Positions 29,201 through 44,200 of a stretch of DNA of 64,000 nt are shown here, in pieces. The notes beneath the pieces were generated by a model. The model was given only the letters and a program-made list of their open reading frames with translations. It did no database searches and had not been told where the DNA came from. The DNA is from Ryuthela nishihirai (Eukaryota > Arthropoda > Arachnida > Araneae > Heptathelidae), in NCBI GenBank assembly GCA_038380435.1, contig JAWZYU010000030.1:64429817-64493816 (forward strand). Reading direction: 5' to 3'. The first letter of the stretch is position 1; the number at the start of each line of letters is the position of its first letter. A program made the translations under genes and the position numbers.

Positions 29201-32200
29201 TGGATAAATTTTATTGACACTTACATTTATCTTCTGCAACAATTCTCTGTAAAAAGCTGATTTTCGAAGTTTGGGGGCATTGAATGTGATTTTGTTTTCA
29301 TATAATATGGAAGTATCCTAGTATGTCACAATCCATATTCTTTTAAAAGTTCATTTTTGATTATCAGGAGAGATTTGAAAAAGAGACTAATCACTCTCTA
29401 TGGATATTTACATTATTTCTACTCCAAGAATTATAAAAGATATATTTTCGTTGTTAATTTAGCATTTAAATGATGGCACCCCTAAAACATTGATGCCCCT
29501 AGGCTAGTGGCTAATGGAAAATCTGTTTGACCATAGTTATGCATTATGATGCAATTTATTGACTGTTATTCATAAATTCCTTCTCAACTTTAATGTACCA
29601 AATAAATTTATCATTTTTAATGAAAATTAGCTAATGAAATCATTAAATTATTAATTTCTGTTTAAAAATATGAAACATTGCCCTTCAGAAAAGAATGAAA
29701 CTTATAGATTCTATATTATTCAATTTCTTTTATACAAGCCAATGATGCCTTATTCTACATTAAAAAATGGTGCTCAACTTGTTTAAACTTTGGTATAATT
29801 TAATATCACAATTATGCTGTAATTAAACAGTACACTGCAGTACCTGAATGCACCATTATATCCTTACTGGACATGCTTAAATCTGCTTACAAAAATTTTT
29901 AGAGCACTAGGCTCCAATATATGTAAGTGCTATGCTCTTTTCGTACTGGGTGATTTAATTCTATACCTTTCACTATCGTGAAGGTGAAAAAATCTTTTCA
30001 CAGTACCTTAAGTTGTAGAGTTGTTTACTACCTGCTGGCTCACACATCATTGCTGTTAGTTTTCCGATAGATGCCAGTCCTGGTCCACTGCACATAACGA
30101 AGCAATGCTATTCCTTGGTTGCTGTGATGTTCTTGAATTGCAACTCCCTGCTAGCTGAAAGTTGTTTTCACTGTCTACAGGTTGTAAACACTCAAATTCC
30201 AACTATGCCAAGATCATGTTACCTTTACATGTTGTCAAGTTGTATGGGATCCCGACTGCTTCTTATTAATGCATTCTGGGAACTTTTGCAGATTATCCTC
30301 ATAATGGGACAGCCAGGCCTACGTTTAATTTATAACTTTGAAATAAGGTTCTAACACACATAAATTAAAAGTGATGCATTTTGTCTCAACACTTGTGGGG
30401 CTTCTATGGGCAAGGTTGAAGATTAATGACAGAGTTTATATACTCCTGGCACACTAGCAGTTTGCAACTAGTCCAGCTCCTGCTTACATAACAGAAGATT
30501 CCAAGCTATTAATTAACTTTTGGTGCTCAACTGTTTAGTTATTGATAATTTAAACTCTTAAAAACACATTTTCAACACTAGACTGTTGAAGGAGAAGCTT
30601 CTATATTATAAATATTAATAAAAAATAAACAATATAATCACCTGGATTGTTTCTAATAACATTACGTAAAGCTTCCAAAGCCATTTCCACATTGGTTAGA
30701 CGTCCCTGATTATTTTGTGTCTTAACACCTGCATCTGTCAGAGCCATAAGTGAGTAGAGATACTGTGCTTGAGAGCAAAGGTAATCCAGAAGTTCTAGAG
30801 TAAATTTCTTAGCATTCTATATAAAAATATAATTAGTATACTTTCTAAAGTTAAAAATTAAAATATGCAGCAAATTGCAAAATATGTAAATGAGCAAATT
30901 TTTATGAAACACGAAAAAAAAAAGAGGTCAATTTTTATCCTTATTTGGGATAAACATTTAATTCACAATTTCACATTTATAAAAACACATGCTAAAAAGC
31001 TAGAACTGAAAGTCCCAAATGAGCGGTGCCACTCTGATTAGCATACATAAAGAGTTACAAGACTTACATAGTGCTATAATCATAAGGCACAAAGTTCACT
31101 TTTACCTCTTGATGTCATCCTGACGAGAAAACTATATTTCTTTTTATAGGCAAAGAGATGCAAATAATGATACACATAAATTAAACAATGTACATATCAG
31201 AAATTTAATATATAGAGTTATGTTAAATTTACATATAAATTAACTTATAAAATAATATCTATTTAACATAAAATATCAAATAAATTTCAAAGACGAAAAA
31301 TGCACAGGAACAACATGAAAAAGGTTAATCCTTTTGAGATAATACTAATCTCATTACCAGCAATTGATTAAACTTAATTAAATATCTTCTGAGAGACAAT
31401 CTATGCATTGCAATTGTGCACAGGGTTGGGTTTTTTACCTCTGAGTGGCAATGGGCTGAATGGCAGGCCACAAGGTCCCTAAAGGCTCAGAGAAGGTTGG
31501 GAGAGAGGACCCGCTAGAACAGGGAACTGTGCACATTTCAAAATATTGACCAGACATCATATTCATGCTGGTGAGCATTACTAGATATTACAAGAAAAAA
31601 AAAGATGAATTTTTTTTTAAAGATAAAAAATTCCTATTTGAAATTATATACTAACATAAATATGATAAAAACATATAGTTTAAGCTCCATAAATAATGTT
31701 TACCATTCCAATTTCATGCCAATTTTGACATGCCATAAATTAAAGATATCTGTCACGCTTTGTATTGTCATTCTTCAGTATATTATTTATTCATTTTTTA
31801 GTAGTTATTCTTAATTTAGTATCACTAGCACTTCTGTTCATTTTATACCATGTTCAAATAATTTGCCAATTTCAGTTCTTGAGTTTGATCTAAACTGTTG
31901 GCTAACACATTTTTCTGTAGTAGTTTTGAAATGCTCCTGAAAATTAAAATTTTTTAAAATGAATGATTTTGAAAACAATTACTATGTAATTCTTTTCATC
32001 CATTATCACTTTTCTAGTTTAAAATTAATCTAGAATTTTTTTATGATTTATTGTGTAATTTCCCAAAAGTGAAAAACTGCTAATAGTTCTTTGCTTCTGG
32101 GAATGTATCATATTCAAGTCATAAGATACAGATGTGGCTAATGGAACACCTTGGTGGGCATTAAAGAAAGATGTGGCATATGTACCTGCATGCGTGCTTT

Positions 32201-35200
32201 TGCTGCACTGGTACAGCTGGGTAAACAACAGATAGCACCTGCATTAGCTCAATTAGCACAATTTTATATTTTCATTAAACCTTTGATTTTATTTCCATAG
32301 ATTTATTTATCATTAATTTTTACAGTTATGGTTATATCTTCACTGTTTTTCTTTCTGAAAAGGAATCGAACAACTTGCAGCTGCAGTTTTTTTAAAATTA
32401 GATCTAGGTTATTTTTCTTGTTGTCCAATAAAAAAATCAAATATTTTTATCATCCCTTGGCTCAGAAATCAGTCCTACCCTAATAACAGGAGGGGATAAT
32501 ATGATTCATCAAAGGGTTTAATGCATTTCTCTCCATCTCCGCTGCAAAGCTGAAGAGGTTTAATCTTCCACCTTTGGCAAATTTTATTTTAAAGAAATTA
32601 GTTAATGAGTTTAATTGTATGGTTGAAAAAAAATTACTTTTTCCATCTTTAAAAGTCTTGCCACTCTGAGAATACAGAATTTTTTTCTGCCTTAGTATAC
32701 TTAACTTATAACCACATTGCCATGAAGATATCCAAAGTATGACAGCCAAAATGAAAATGTGTAACAGTTTCTACTGATTTACTGATTGAGATTTTACTGT
32801 TTAAAACAATGACAGAATATATTTCTGGTACATCTTAATTATACTGTAACATAACGGTCTTCAACATGGGTGATAGTAACCACCACTGGATGTTTTAGGG
32901 TTTTTGGTGGGCATTAAAGAACCTACAAAATGCTATACTAATGTTAAGTTGATATAGAAAGTGGGTGGTGAACTTATTTCAACTGGCAAAACACAGTAAA
33001 AGTAGGCAGAGAATCAAAAAAGGTTGAAGAACACTGTTGTAAAACTTCACGAAAAAATGCAAATCATAATTTCTCTGAACTACATTACTGAACATGTGTA
33101 ATGATAATTTTTTATGCAATGTATTGCTAACATAAGTGGTTGATGTTTTATGGCCCAGAAGAAACTAAGGATATAGTGTATCAAATGAGACTTCAAAGAA
33201 TGAATGAATGAATGAATGAATCTGTCCATATGTTTGTATGTATGAATGTATGTATGAATTACAAGAAAATGAAACAAAAGCTATAGAAACTTATTAAAAT
33301 TCAACCCCCTACCTTAAATTGTGTGAACTGACTATGCATAAGAATTAGTTAACTTCAGTTAGTCTTTAAAGATAAAAATAATTAAAAACATCATATGCCT
33401 CCAATTTTTAATTATAACATTCAGTACTGGTAAGTATTGCATCTAAACATACTCATCAATCAAAATTTACACTTCCTATATTTGCACTTACCTCAAGAGA
33501 AAATGTAGGTTGCATATTATATACTCTGACAAACACTTCTCCAATAATAAGTTCTGATGAATGTGCAGAGAATATAAAATCAGAGCCAAATGATGGATCA
33601 CACTCACCCTAAGAGTAAAAAAATAAATGGATAATTATTATAATTTACAGCAACACAAAATAAAAATGGCTTCCAAAAAGTACAGTATGGAGAGTTATTC
33701 TAAAAATCACTAATTTATATATATATATAAACTGAAACTCTTTTTTTAAAGATATGAAAACATTAAAAAATTTAAACTTTTTAAAATAAGGTACACACTT
33801 TTAAATAAATGATTCTGTATGCAGTTTTCAAAGATTTGTAGAAGACAATTTTATAGCATCAGTAATTAATACGAAAAATTCATTCAGGTTAACTCCTATA
33901 TACCAATTATATTTCCACACACACACACACACAAAAAAATAAAGCAACCCAAAGAAGATGTCATATATATATTAATCTGTAGGCAGCCACTAGCTATGGA
34001 GTTCAAATCAAATTGCATAATTTTGCTTTCCAAACCATAATGGGATGGCCTCCTACCCTGCATGGACACCAGTTGGGAATGCATTTCTTTTACAGCATGA
34101 TTTTGTTAGCTTTTCTGCAGTGCATGTGCTCATTGTTGGTGACAGCTTAATTAATATGCAAATTGTTGAGTTTTATTTCTATTCTGCATTATGTGCAAAA
34201 AAGTGCTGCGCAGATGTAAAACAATCTAACTCTCTATTCTAACAGATTTGGGCCCCTTGTAATTCCCCAGATACCAGAAAGGAGAAAATGGTTGAAGAAA
34301 ATGCTACATGTTGTTCAAAGACTTTTCAGTAATTTGCAAAGTTCGAAGAGGGCTGCATATCCATCAAAGATGATCCTCACTCTGGCTGTCTTTCAACTTA
34401 AAAGATTAATGATTCAATTGCTAGTGTTTCTGATCTGATCAGGAATAATTAATGTTAAACTGCAAAGTTTCTAGTGAAACTGATATTTCTTATGCAACAT
34501 GTCAATCAATTTTAGCACAAGATTTGGGAATGCATGCATTTCAGCCAAGTTTGTGTCTCACATCCTGATGATCAGATTGGTTGGTTGGTTGTTTGGAGTT
34601 TTATGGCGCATGAGCTACTAAAAGGCTATAATGCGCCAAACAAGGTAAAAATATGCTAAAAGACAAATACTCCTCAACCAAAATTAAAAAACAAATGCTG
34701 GAAAAGGTAAAAATTAAAACCAACAAGATATATCTATAACAGAAATAAAAAGTAAGGTGTAAAACAACAAATGTAGATAAATAAATACAGTAGATACAAA
34801 GGATAAAACTAGCCCAGGTGTAAATGACCTAGGCAGACGGTGAATAAATTACAAATGATTAAAATTATAATCTGGTAAAATATCCTGTATACCGTAAAAA
34901 GGCAAAAATTGGAGATAAAATGGTACTATCAGATAAAAGATGTCCGAGTGTAAGTGGCTCGGATGTAAAATTGTGAAAATTAAAATACAAACGACGTTCT
35001 AGGTTAAAACATGGACATTCAATTAAAACATGTTTGATTGTTAAAATGGTGTCACAAAACTCGCACTTAGGTACGTCGTCTGCCCGAAGAAGAAACGAAT
35101 GAGTAATATACGAGTGACCTAAGCGGAGCCGAGCAAGTACAACTTCCTCCTCGCGATTCCTGCGGTAACAAGACTGCAGTGGTTTGATGATAGGTTTGAT

Positions 35201-38200
35201 CTCAAAGAGCTTGTTCGTAAGCTGTTCCGACCAAGATCTCTGCCACTGTGCCCTGAGCTCGATGGTAAAACGCTGCCGGAAATCCAGATAGGGAACCGGC
35301 AACGGAGAGTCGGACAGGGGCATGGCTGACTTGGCAGCAGCATCTGCCAAGTCATTGCCCCTAATCCCGACGTGACCGGGCACCCAACAGAAATGGATTG
35401 TGGTTGTGGCTGCCAGACGATGTAGCTGCTGGCGGATCTTAGTAAGAACAGGGTGAGGTCGATGCCTCACCGAGATCAAAGCCTGTAGCAAGCTAAGCGA
35501 GTCGGTGTAAAGCACACACCGACGATGATGCTTAGTCGCCACGTGGTCCAAGGCGAGGCTGATAGCGTGCAACTCTGCAGTGAAGATGGACCACTGCAGT
35601 GGGATCTGGTCTGCAATGATTACATCACAGCAGACCATGGCTGAACCCACTGAAGTGCCGGACTTCGAGCCATCTGTAAAGACAGGCAAGAAGCGCGGGT
35701 GCTCAGCACCATGGCTGGCAAAGAGTTGCCGGTACACACAGTCGGGTGTAAAGGCCTTCCCCGTCCTGCACAGGGAAAAATCGTAGGAAGGGGAAACAGC
35801 GAGCCATGGTGGAAGTGGCTCAGCTGTCGACTGTGCAACGCTATCGAGACTGGTGTTGATGTCTCTGAGGTAGCCTCGGACTCGCAAACCAAATGGACAA
35901 ATGGCAGTCGGCCGATTTGTGCAAAGCATTTCCCACTTTGGACTGAAAACGCAGTCTCAAGTGGGATGGCCAGGCAGGGATCGCAATTTAGAAGCATATT
36001 GTAGGGACAACTGCTGATGGCGAAGAGATAAAGATGGTTCGTCGGTCTCAACGTATAGACTCTGGACCAGTGAAGTGCGGAAAGCTCCCGTGCAAACACG
36101 GAGAGCCTGGTGATGGATGGGGTCCAGCACTTTCACCACCGAATCCCGGGCCGAGTCATACACCTGGGATCCGTAGTCCAGTTTCGATCGGACAAGTGCA
36201 CGATACAGGCGGAGCAAAGAACATCGGTCCGCCCCCAAGAAAGGGAGGAGAGGACCTTGACGATGTTCAATGCCTGCGTGCACTTGGACCTGAGATGACG
36301 TATGTGTGGTAAAAAGGTCAATTTCCGATCGAATATGAGACCGAGAAACTTGGTCTCCGCCACAACTGGAATGATGCTACCCCCGAGCCGCAGCTCGGGA
36401 TCCAGATGAAGATTATGCTTGTGGCAAAAGTGCACACAAGCGGTCTTCTGTGGGGAGAACCGAAACCCGTTTGCCATCGCCCAAACCGAAAGATTGTTCA
36501 GGGCAATTTGCAGTTGTCTTTCAATGACCCTCATGCTGGACGATGAGCAAAAGATGCTAAAGTCATCAACATAGAGGGCATTGCCTACTGATGGAGGAAG
36601 TTGTCTAGTTATAGAATTAATCTTGACAGCGAAAAGCATAACACTCAGAACGCAGCCTTGTGGCACCCCCTGTTCTTGGGGGTACGGACGCGAAAGAGTG
36701 TTACCAACACGGACACGAAAAGAACGTGTTGATAAGAAGTTGGAGATGAAGATCGGCATGTGACCTCTCAAGCTGAAGCTGTGGAGGTCACGAAGAATGC
36801 CGAATCTCCAAGCCGTGTCGTATGCTTTTTTGATGTCGAAGAAAATTGACACCAGGTGCTCTCTTCTTAAAAATGAATTTCTGATAGCCGATTCGAGGTG
36901 TATCAGATGATCAAGAGTTGACCGTTGCCTGCGAAAGCCACACTGGGTGTTGGAAAGAAGGTTGTGATGTTCTAAATACCAGATGAGTCTGGCATTTACC
37001 ATTCTTTCCAACACCTTGCACACGCAGCTCGTCAACGCGATGGGACGATAATTGGAAGGAATCTTGGGATCTTTGCCTGGCTTGGGGAAGGCCAAGACGA
37101 TGGCCTCCCGCCAGGAGTCCGGAAACTGCTCCTCGCGGAAAATGCGATTGAAGAGATGCAGCAGCAGATCCTTACTCGATGGTGAGAGATGTTGGAGCAT
37201 GGCATAATGGACATTGTCTGGCCCTACAGCAGAGGCACGAGAAGAGTGCAGAGCAAGGCGAAGCTCCTCCACTGTGAATGGCCTGTTGTAAGGCTCCAGG
37301 CCATTCGAGTGGAAAGACAGCGGAGAGCGTTCCGCCCTGCCCTTCTGGGCCAGAAACTCGGGGGAGTAAGAAGAAGACGAAGAGATGGAGGAGAATGACT
37401 CCCCCAGAGTGTCGGCAATTGCTTTGTGATCAGCAATTGCCTGTCCATTGTGCTCCAGGATCGATAACGAGTGGGACGTGTAGTTCCCACCCATCTTCCG
37501 GACTTTATCCCACACGACCTAAGAACTAGTCGTGCGGGTGACAGAAGATGTATACTTGATCCAAGATTCCTTCTGGCTCTGGCGTCGGACGAAACGAGCT
37601 TTCGCCCTGGCGCGTTTGAAGTTTTCAAGGTTGGGGGACGTCGGATACCTCCAAAACAACCCCCAAGCCTTGTGAGCTGTGGTTCAATCTGGATTCCACC
37701 ACGGTTTCGGAAAACGAGGAAACCGTGTAGAAGTGTGAGGAATTGTTGATGCAGGTGCATCTACGATACAGTACGTTATTTCCGCTACTGCCACATTGAT
37801 GGGCTCCTGGCTGACAGAGTGGTCATCGAGCTCAGAGAGCAGCTCGAAACCACCCCAGTCAGCCCGATCGAGACTCCACCGCGAGACACGTGAAGGGCTG
37901 CAGGGCCCCCCACGGGTGATGGTGCACACCATGAGGAGGTGATCGCTTCCATACGGGTTGTCCTCGACCTCCCATGTAAAGAGTGGAAGGATCGAGGAGG
38001 AGCAGATGGTAAGGTCAATGGCAGTGAAAGTGCGGGTTGGGGAGTGAAAGTAAGTACTGACACCGGTGTTCAACAGGGAGAGAGAAGGATCCAGGAGCCA
38101 CTGCTCCAGGACCCCACCCCTCCCGTTGGTGTCAGCACTGCCCCAAAGTGGACTGTGTCCGTTAAGATCCCCCATAATGAGGAAGGGGGACGGCAGCTGC

Positions 38201-41200
38201 GAGACGAGATCATCAAGGTCTTCCTGGAAGACGATGCTCCCAGGTGGAAGATATACAGAGCAGACAGTCAGAGAGAACCCCACGAAGAGACGGACAGCTA
38301 CCGCCTCTAAGTTGGTGGTGAGGTGTACGACCTGGAATGGAGAATGGTTGCTCACAAGGATGGCGACACCCCTGCGAGCTGGACCATCTCCATCCCGGTA
38401 CCGGCGAACCAGTGAAAAGTGCCAGATCATGGGATCTGTGACTGGCTGCAAGTATGTCTCCTGTAGGCACACACAGATGGGCTGGTGTGCCTGAAGGAGG
38501 GCCTTGATGTCGTCAAGATTCCTCTGGAATCCACGACAATTCCATTGTAGGAGTGTGGCCATCTCAAGACTTAGAAGAGTGGGCGGATGACAAATTCCTA
38601 TTCAGCTTAACTGCCGTGGAGGACAGTTTACTGAATAGGGGGCGGTCGGTATCCATGACCTCGGAATCGTCCGAGGCGCATGGATCGGTGACCACCCTTT
38701 GAGGAGGAGTGATGAGTTTCTTTTTTGGCCCTGGTGGGGGCCCCTTTGGTTTGGAAGGTCTTGCTGTCTGAGGACGGGAAAGAGGAGGCCTTCTGGTGGA
38801 GGTGGAAGGCTGAGCTGCAGGAATGGAAACCGGGGATGATGTCGAAGTCGACACCACCCTCGGTCTCGCCTGTATGAGGAGGTACTTCGCAGCTGGCGAG
38901 AAAGACTCAGTAGGTGGTACACTGATGTCAGTCTGCACCGCAACCGAAGTCATTGGAACGATGGGCTTTCCAATGACTGCACTGGCATAAGAAACCTTGC
39001 CAGGTGGGGCGGGCGGTGCAGCAAGCTTTCTCGCTTCAGCATACGAGATGTTGTTGATGATTTTGAGGCGTTGTACCTCCTTTTCCTCCTTCCACTTCGG
39101 ACAGTCGCGGGAGTACGCCGGATGTTCGCCACTGCAGTTCACACAGCATGCCTTTTCTGCTGTGCAGTCAGGATCGAGATGATCCTTACTGCCACAGCGA
39201 GCACAGGTGGGCTTGCCCCTGCATGCTGTGAGGGCATGACCGTATATCTGACACTGAAAACAGCGCAGAGGGTTTGGGATATATGGCCGAACCTCACAAT
39301 GTAAGTAACCTGCCTTGATGGAAGAAGGCAGGTGTGGCGTGTTGAATGTCACAATCAGCACCCGGGTGGGTGTTAATTTCCCATCACGGCGTGTCGAAAC
39401 CTGATGGACCGCTGTTACTCCTTGAGGTGTGAGTTCCGAGAGGATTTCCTCCTCAGTGACTTTGAGGAGGCCCCACTCGGTGATCACACCCCGAGAGGAA
39501 TTCAAAGTTTTATGGGGAGTGACTTCGATAGCCACCCCACCAATTTCTTTAACTTTCAGGAGCAGTTCCGAGTGTTTGGAACAAGCGGTCTCAACTTGTA
39601 AGTCACCAGATCGTAGGCGCTTGACGGATTTCGGTTCTCCCGCAAGACCTTTCAAACCTTTATTAACGAAAAAAGGGGACATGTCCCCAAGGACCTGATC
39701 ACCCGTGGAGTGGATGATCAGGAACTTTGGGAACGAAGACACAGAAGACAATGGCAGAGATAACGGAGACAAAGACGAAGATGGGGGCTCATGTCGAGCC
39801 CTCTTGTTGGCGGCGATCGCATTATTTTCTTCACTCACTCTCATGTTTTTTTTTGTGTGGTTCAGTGCCCGCTGTCCCCACCCTCCACGGAGCCCAACAA
39901 GGGGACGCCCAGTTGGGCGCCAGGGCTACGCAGGCACTATACCCACACAGACAGTGAGCCAAGCCCTCACAAATAAATAGAAGGAAAATAAAAAGAGAAA
40001 TGTGCAGAACAAAAACGTTCTACACAAATGAAACAAAGCGTAAAATAACAAAATTGTGAATGGCCAAACTGGCATCACAAAGAAAGGATAACTACAAAAG
40101 GAAAATAATCTGTGAGGAAACTTGTAAACCTGTACCCGGACCGTGGGCAAGGTTACTCACCACTCTGCATGGTTGACCCTAGCAGGACCTGCCCACCAGC
40201 CGATTGCTCCTGGGGGGGGGGGGGGGGCACCCCAGGAGCTCCCATTTACTGGAAGCAGAGGCCAAAGCAGTGTATAGCAGAGGCCCCGGAATCCGCTGCC
40301 CAGCCCCGCGACGGACAGGCTCCCCAATGGCAAAACGGCCAAAGGGGACCCCACCAGTCATGAGCTGAGAAGACGGGGACCCCCGAGCAACTACCAGGAT
40401 CCTCCTTTCCCGGGACACGGGTCTCCGAGCATGGCAAACATGCGGGCGAGCGTTTAGGACCCTGCGAAGGTAACCGAGCCAGCGGAACCTTCACAGGGTG
40501 GTCCCCCTCACCGCGTACAGGCGCTCACACCGAGGGGGCCTGATGATCAGAGACAATGGCAAATTCTTGCCTGCATCATGATAATGCCCCTGCATACTCA
40601 GTGTTTTCCATTCAAGAACTTCTTGTGAAGCACTCCATCACTGTGATCCCCCATCTGCCATACTCACTGGATTTAGCACCCAGGGATTTCTTTTTCGTTT
40701 CCCAAGTTTAAAGCCCCATTGAAAGGCCATTATTCATGTATACAGTGTCAAGGGAACTACTTTGATACAGATCCATCTGAATAGCTGGTAAGCTTCATCA
40801 TTTCCCAAATATTATCCATTTACGTAGCATTTCCATGAACCATCTATCACATAACTATGAGAACTACATGTATTGATTATTGGCAATTGGCAAATTGTGA
40901 GGAGTGGATGGCTCAGTCGGTAGTGAGTCAGGCTCATAATCTGCAGTTCCAAGACTTGAGTCCCACCTGGACCAACAATGAGATTTATCTTCACAAAGCT
41001 TCCTGACCAGCACTCTGTCAGTAGGATGGGATGTTAAGCCATGGACCCATATGCATAATACTCTAGAATGCCTTGATGGGAGGCTACTATCTGTCTCCCA
41101 ACAGCTGTCCAGTGGATCTCCTCCCCCCAACCTTCTTTGAGCACCTGTGGTCCTTGTGATCTGGCCATTTAGCCCATTGTGTGCAAAAAAGTGCTACTCA

Positions 41201-44200
41201 GAGGTGACACAACCCAACCAGCAAATTGCAAGAATAAATAATACCATAAAAATATTTGGTATTAAAAACACGATGATTTAAATAAAAACTGAAAAACATA
41301 TCTTAAAAAAGGTAGAACTCTGAAAAAGGTTAAATTAAAATGTTTCAAACAAAACCAGAACACTAAAATTGTGATCAAATCCTTTCTGGATCAAGCTGAA
41401 TTACTGTTGTGAAAAAGTTTAATTTTAAAATAATGACTAAAATTTCATTTAAAAAAAATCAAAATTTCTTAATGCTATGAAATTCTCTTAAAATGTAATA
41501 AAAATGCTGTTAAAATAAATTCTCTTGTTTAAAAATAACGTTTTTTTTTTATAATCTGAAATTACCCAACACAGTTACCATTTGATGTCAGCAAAATCTG
41601 ACATATCATACTGTGGTTTCATTTTTTTCAAGCTTCAAAATAATTATTATTGTTTTTAATTGTAATACATATTTGAGGAATAAAAGAAATAATTCTAAAA
41701 TCCGTTTTTAAAATCTAGAATATCCTAAAATGTTGATCAGAAGATATATTGATAAAAATATTATTGAATGATAGAACTTTTGCTCATAATAAAAATCACC
41801 TTCTGCTAAAACCTTTGAAAGCATTGCAACTTTGTTAGAAACAAAATGACATCTACAACTATTTGACCAAATATGACTGATAATCTATTTACAGAACAGC
41901 AAAAGGAAACTTACAGTGATCCAATTTCATGAATCAGATTGATACAGACACAAAAATATTCTTTTCAGATTTATCATCAATTTTTTTCAGGTGAAATTAA
42001 TATAAAGTTATAGTTTTAAGATACAGCATAAAATTATATACTATATACAAGTTACAGTATAAAGAAAAGTTACAGTTTTATATTCAAGTTTCTACATATC
42101 ATTAGAAATTTTTTCAAAAATTGTCAATTTCTGTTAAAATAATTGCAATTATAATCTCTGGTACACAATGCAAAAAAAAAAATGCATTATGTGCTGATAT
42201 ATCATTTCCAGTCATTAGAATTTGAAAAGCGAAAATGTGAAATCAGTTTCTGATACTAAGACTATTAATAACTTAGGTCATAAAATGAAAACAAAACCTG
42301 AGATGTGAGTTAGATGTAATCTGGAATAAAAGAGGGGGACCATGGCTGAGAACTGCTCAGGTATTCTTAATCTATTTATATGTTTCCATCAGACTTCAAT
42401 TTAGTGTTCTGTTTTTACATTCAAGAAATAACTGAACTAAAGAGGTGCAAAGAAAATTTTGTGAAGAAGCAATATGAGAAAAGATAATAATTATGTCTTT
42501 TGATGTGATGAAACATATATCACACAAATACATATATTATATTCTGAATTTTAAAACACTGAATTTCAGAAGAAAACTAATAAAACTATTAGAAAAAAAT
42601 AAATAACTTACAGATCGAATTTTATCTTTTTGCTGTCTTTTGAGGTATTCTGTGAGCTCAGCACGAGTGGCATTATTCCATATCAAATATGGATTTTCTG
42701 TGTTGCTGTTAAGAATTTTAAGCACCTAAATAAGAAATATTCTTTACAAAAGTGTAGCAAGCAAATTGTAAAATAAATCAATGAAGAAATTTCTAATATA
42801 ACAATTAAATTTTTTTTATGTCACGAACTACATGATAATGAATGGGCTGAATACATAAAGGTCTTCTTAACATGAAATGGCAGATACAACATTGTATATA
42901 TATTCAAGTATAAAATTCATTACTAAATTTTAAATATGTTAACAAAATATTCAAAATGGAGACAGTGATTGTAATAAATATAATTCGTGAAATCTGCAAG
43001 AAAGATTCATTTTAATGGTCTTGTACACATGCTTAAACATTTAAAATGCTTTCGTTTTGAAATATTGTACTGCATCATTTTTGCTGAATAAGATCATAAA
43101 TTTATCCTTCAACAGAAATGATCTTTTCTCTTATTACTTGATAAAATCAAATGACTGTTCTTAACCTTAATCACATATTTTTCAATAAACTAAAAATTTT
43201 CTTTTCTGGAACTTTCCATTCAAGTTTAAAAATTATTTGAAATGATACTGCAACAATTTTAGCAGTGAAAGGCACTCAAACTGCCACCCTTGTAATTTGT
43301 GAACTGAGAGTATTAACTTTTGGTTTTTATAAATTTATCCTTCAACAGAAATATTATGCAGGTGCCCTAAAAAGTAGAAAATAAACCTAAAGCAGGGATG
43401 GCAAAAACCTATTGCACGCGTGCCAAAGATGGAACGTAAGACGATTTTTTTGGCACGCCACTAAGAGGTGAAAAAAAATAATATAAGGCTAGTGTAAAGA
43501 TTTGGAACAATGGCCTTAGCAAATCAATATATACATGTAAATCCCATTAAAATGAGATCTGATAGAACACGATGAAACTTGGCTACCTTTTTTTGTCATA
43601 TGAAACGTAATTTTTCACTCAAGAACTACATATTGGATTCCCTGTATAGTTTTGTGAACACGTGGGCAATATTTTCACTCCAGTGCGAATCCGCGATACT
43701 TGTTATCTTTTGGCATCCGAAAGAATACGGCAGTTGATTCATTTGCTTATAATCTTTGGTTGACAACATCGGTTTTATTTGCATTTCAAATGAACAAACT
43801 AAATGCTGTTTTGTTACTGAAAGCACTCGTACACAATTGGCTATTCATTAAGTTTTGTCAAATTTTGTTTAATTCATCAAAGTTTTTCATTTTAAAAATA
43901 GTCTAAAAAAATAAAACAGTATTAATGAATTTAATTTTCCATGTAATAATATTGATTACTTGATTTTTCCAATTTTCCATGAACCCATATATTGCAATTT
44001 ATAGTATGCAAAAAAGCGGCAAAGACAAGTTAATATAGTTGGCTGTTGTACGAAGTTTGAATGATGAAAAATGCCTTGAATTTTTGCTAACGCGATCCCC
44101 CTTATATCACGATACGATTCTCAGAACCCCGAGTACCATGTTATAATGAGATTTACCTTTATTAATGAATGAATCATTGGTGGCAAAGCTATGTTGCTAT

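Larger units (their letters stand above)
34577..40538 (-). mobile_element. I-type LINE with gag, endonuclease, RT and RNase H; 5.96 kb
   Basis: Flanked by the 13-bp target duplication cctgatgatcaga (34564-34576 and 40539-40551). The 5' end is at 40538; the 3' end at 34577 is a tail of CCAA repeats. ORF1 is intact; ORF2 has three in-frame stops and one frameshift. RNase H and three CCHC knuckles place it in the I/LOA-type group. GC content is far above the surrounding intron. Relics of the same family lie at 23690 and 58935. With few lesions and an intact duplication this is among the youngest insertions in the window. Confidence 0.92.

Noticed and set aside
30115..30354. 79-codon plus-strand frame as a gene
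   Set aside because: Low-information composition and no recognised family.
32480..32749. 89-codon minus-strand frame as a gene
   Set aside because: No recognised domain, no splice or start context; left unassigned.
34600..40500. Many plus-strand open frames
   Set aside because: They are shadows of the GC-rich minus-strand LINE coding regions.
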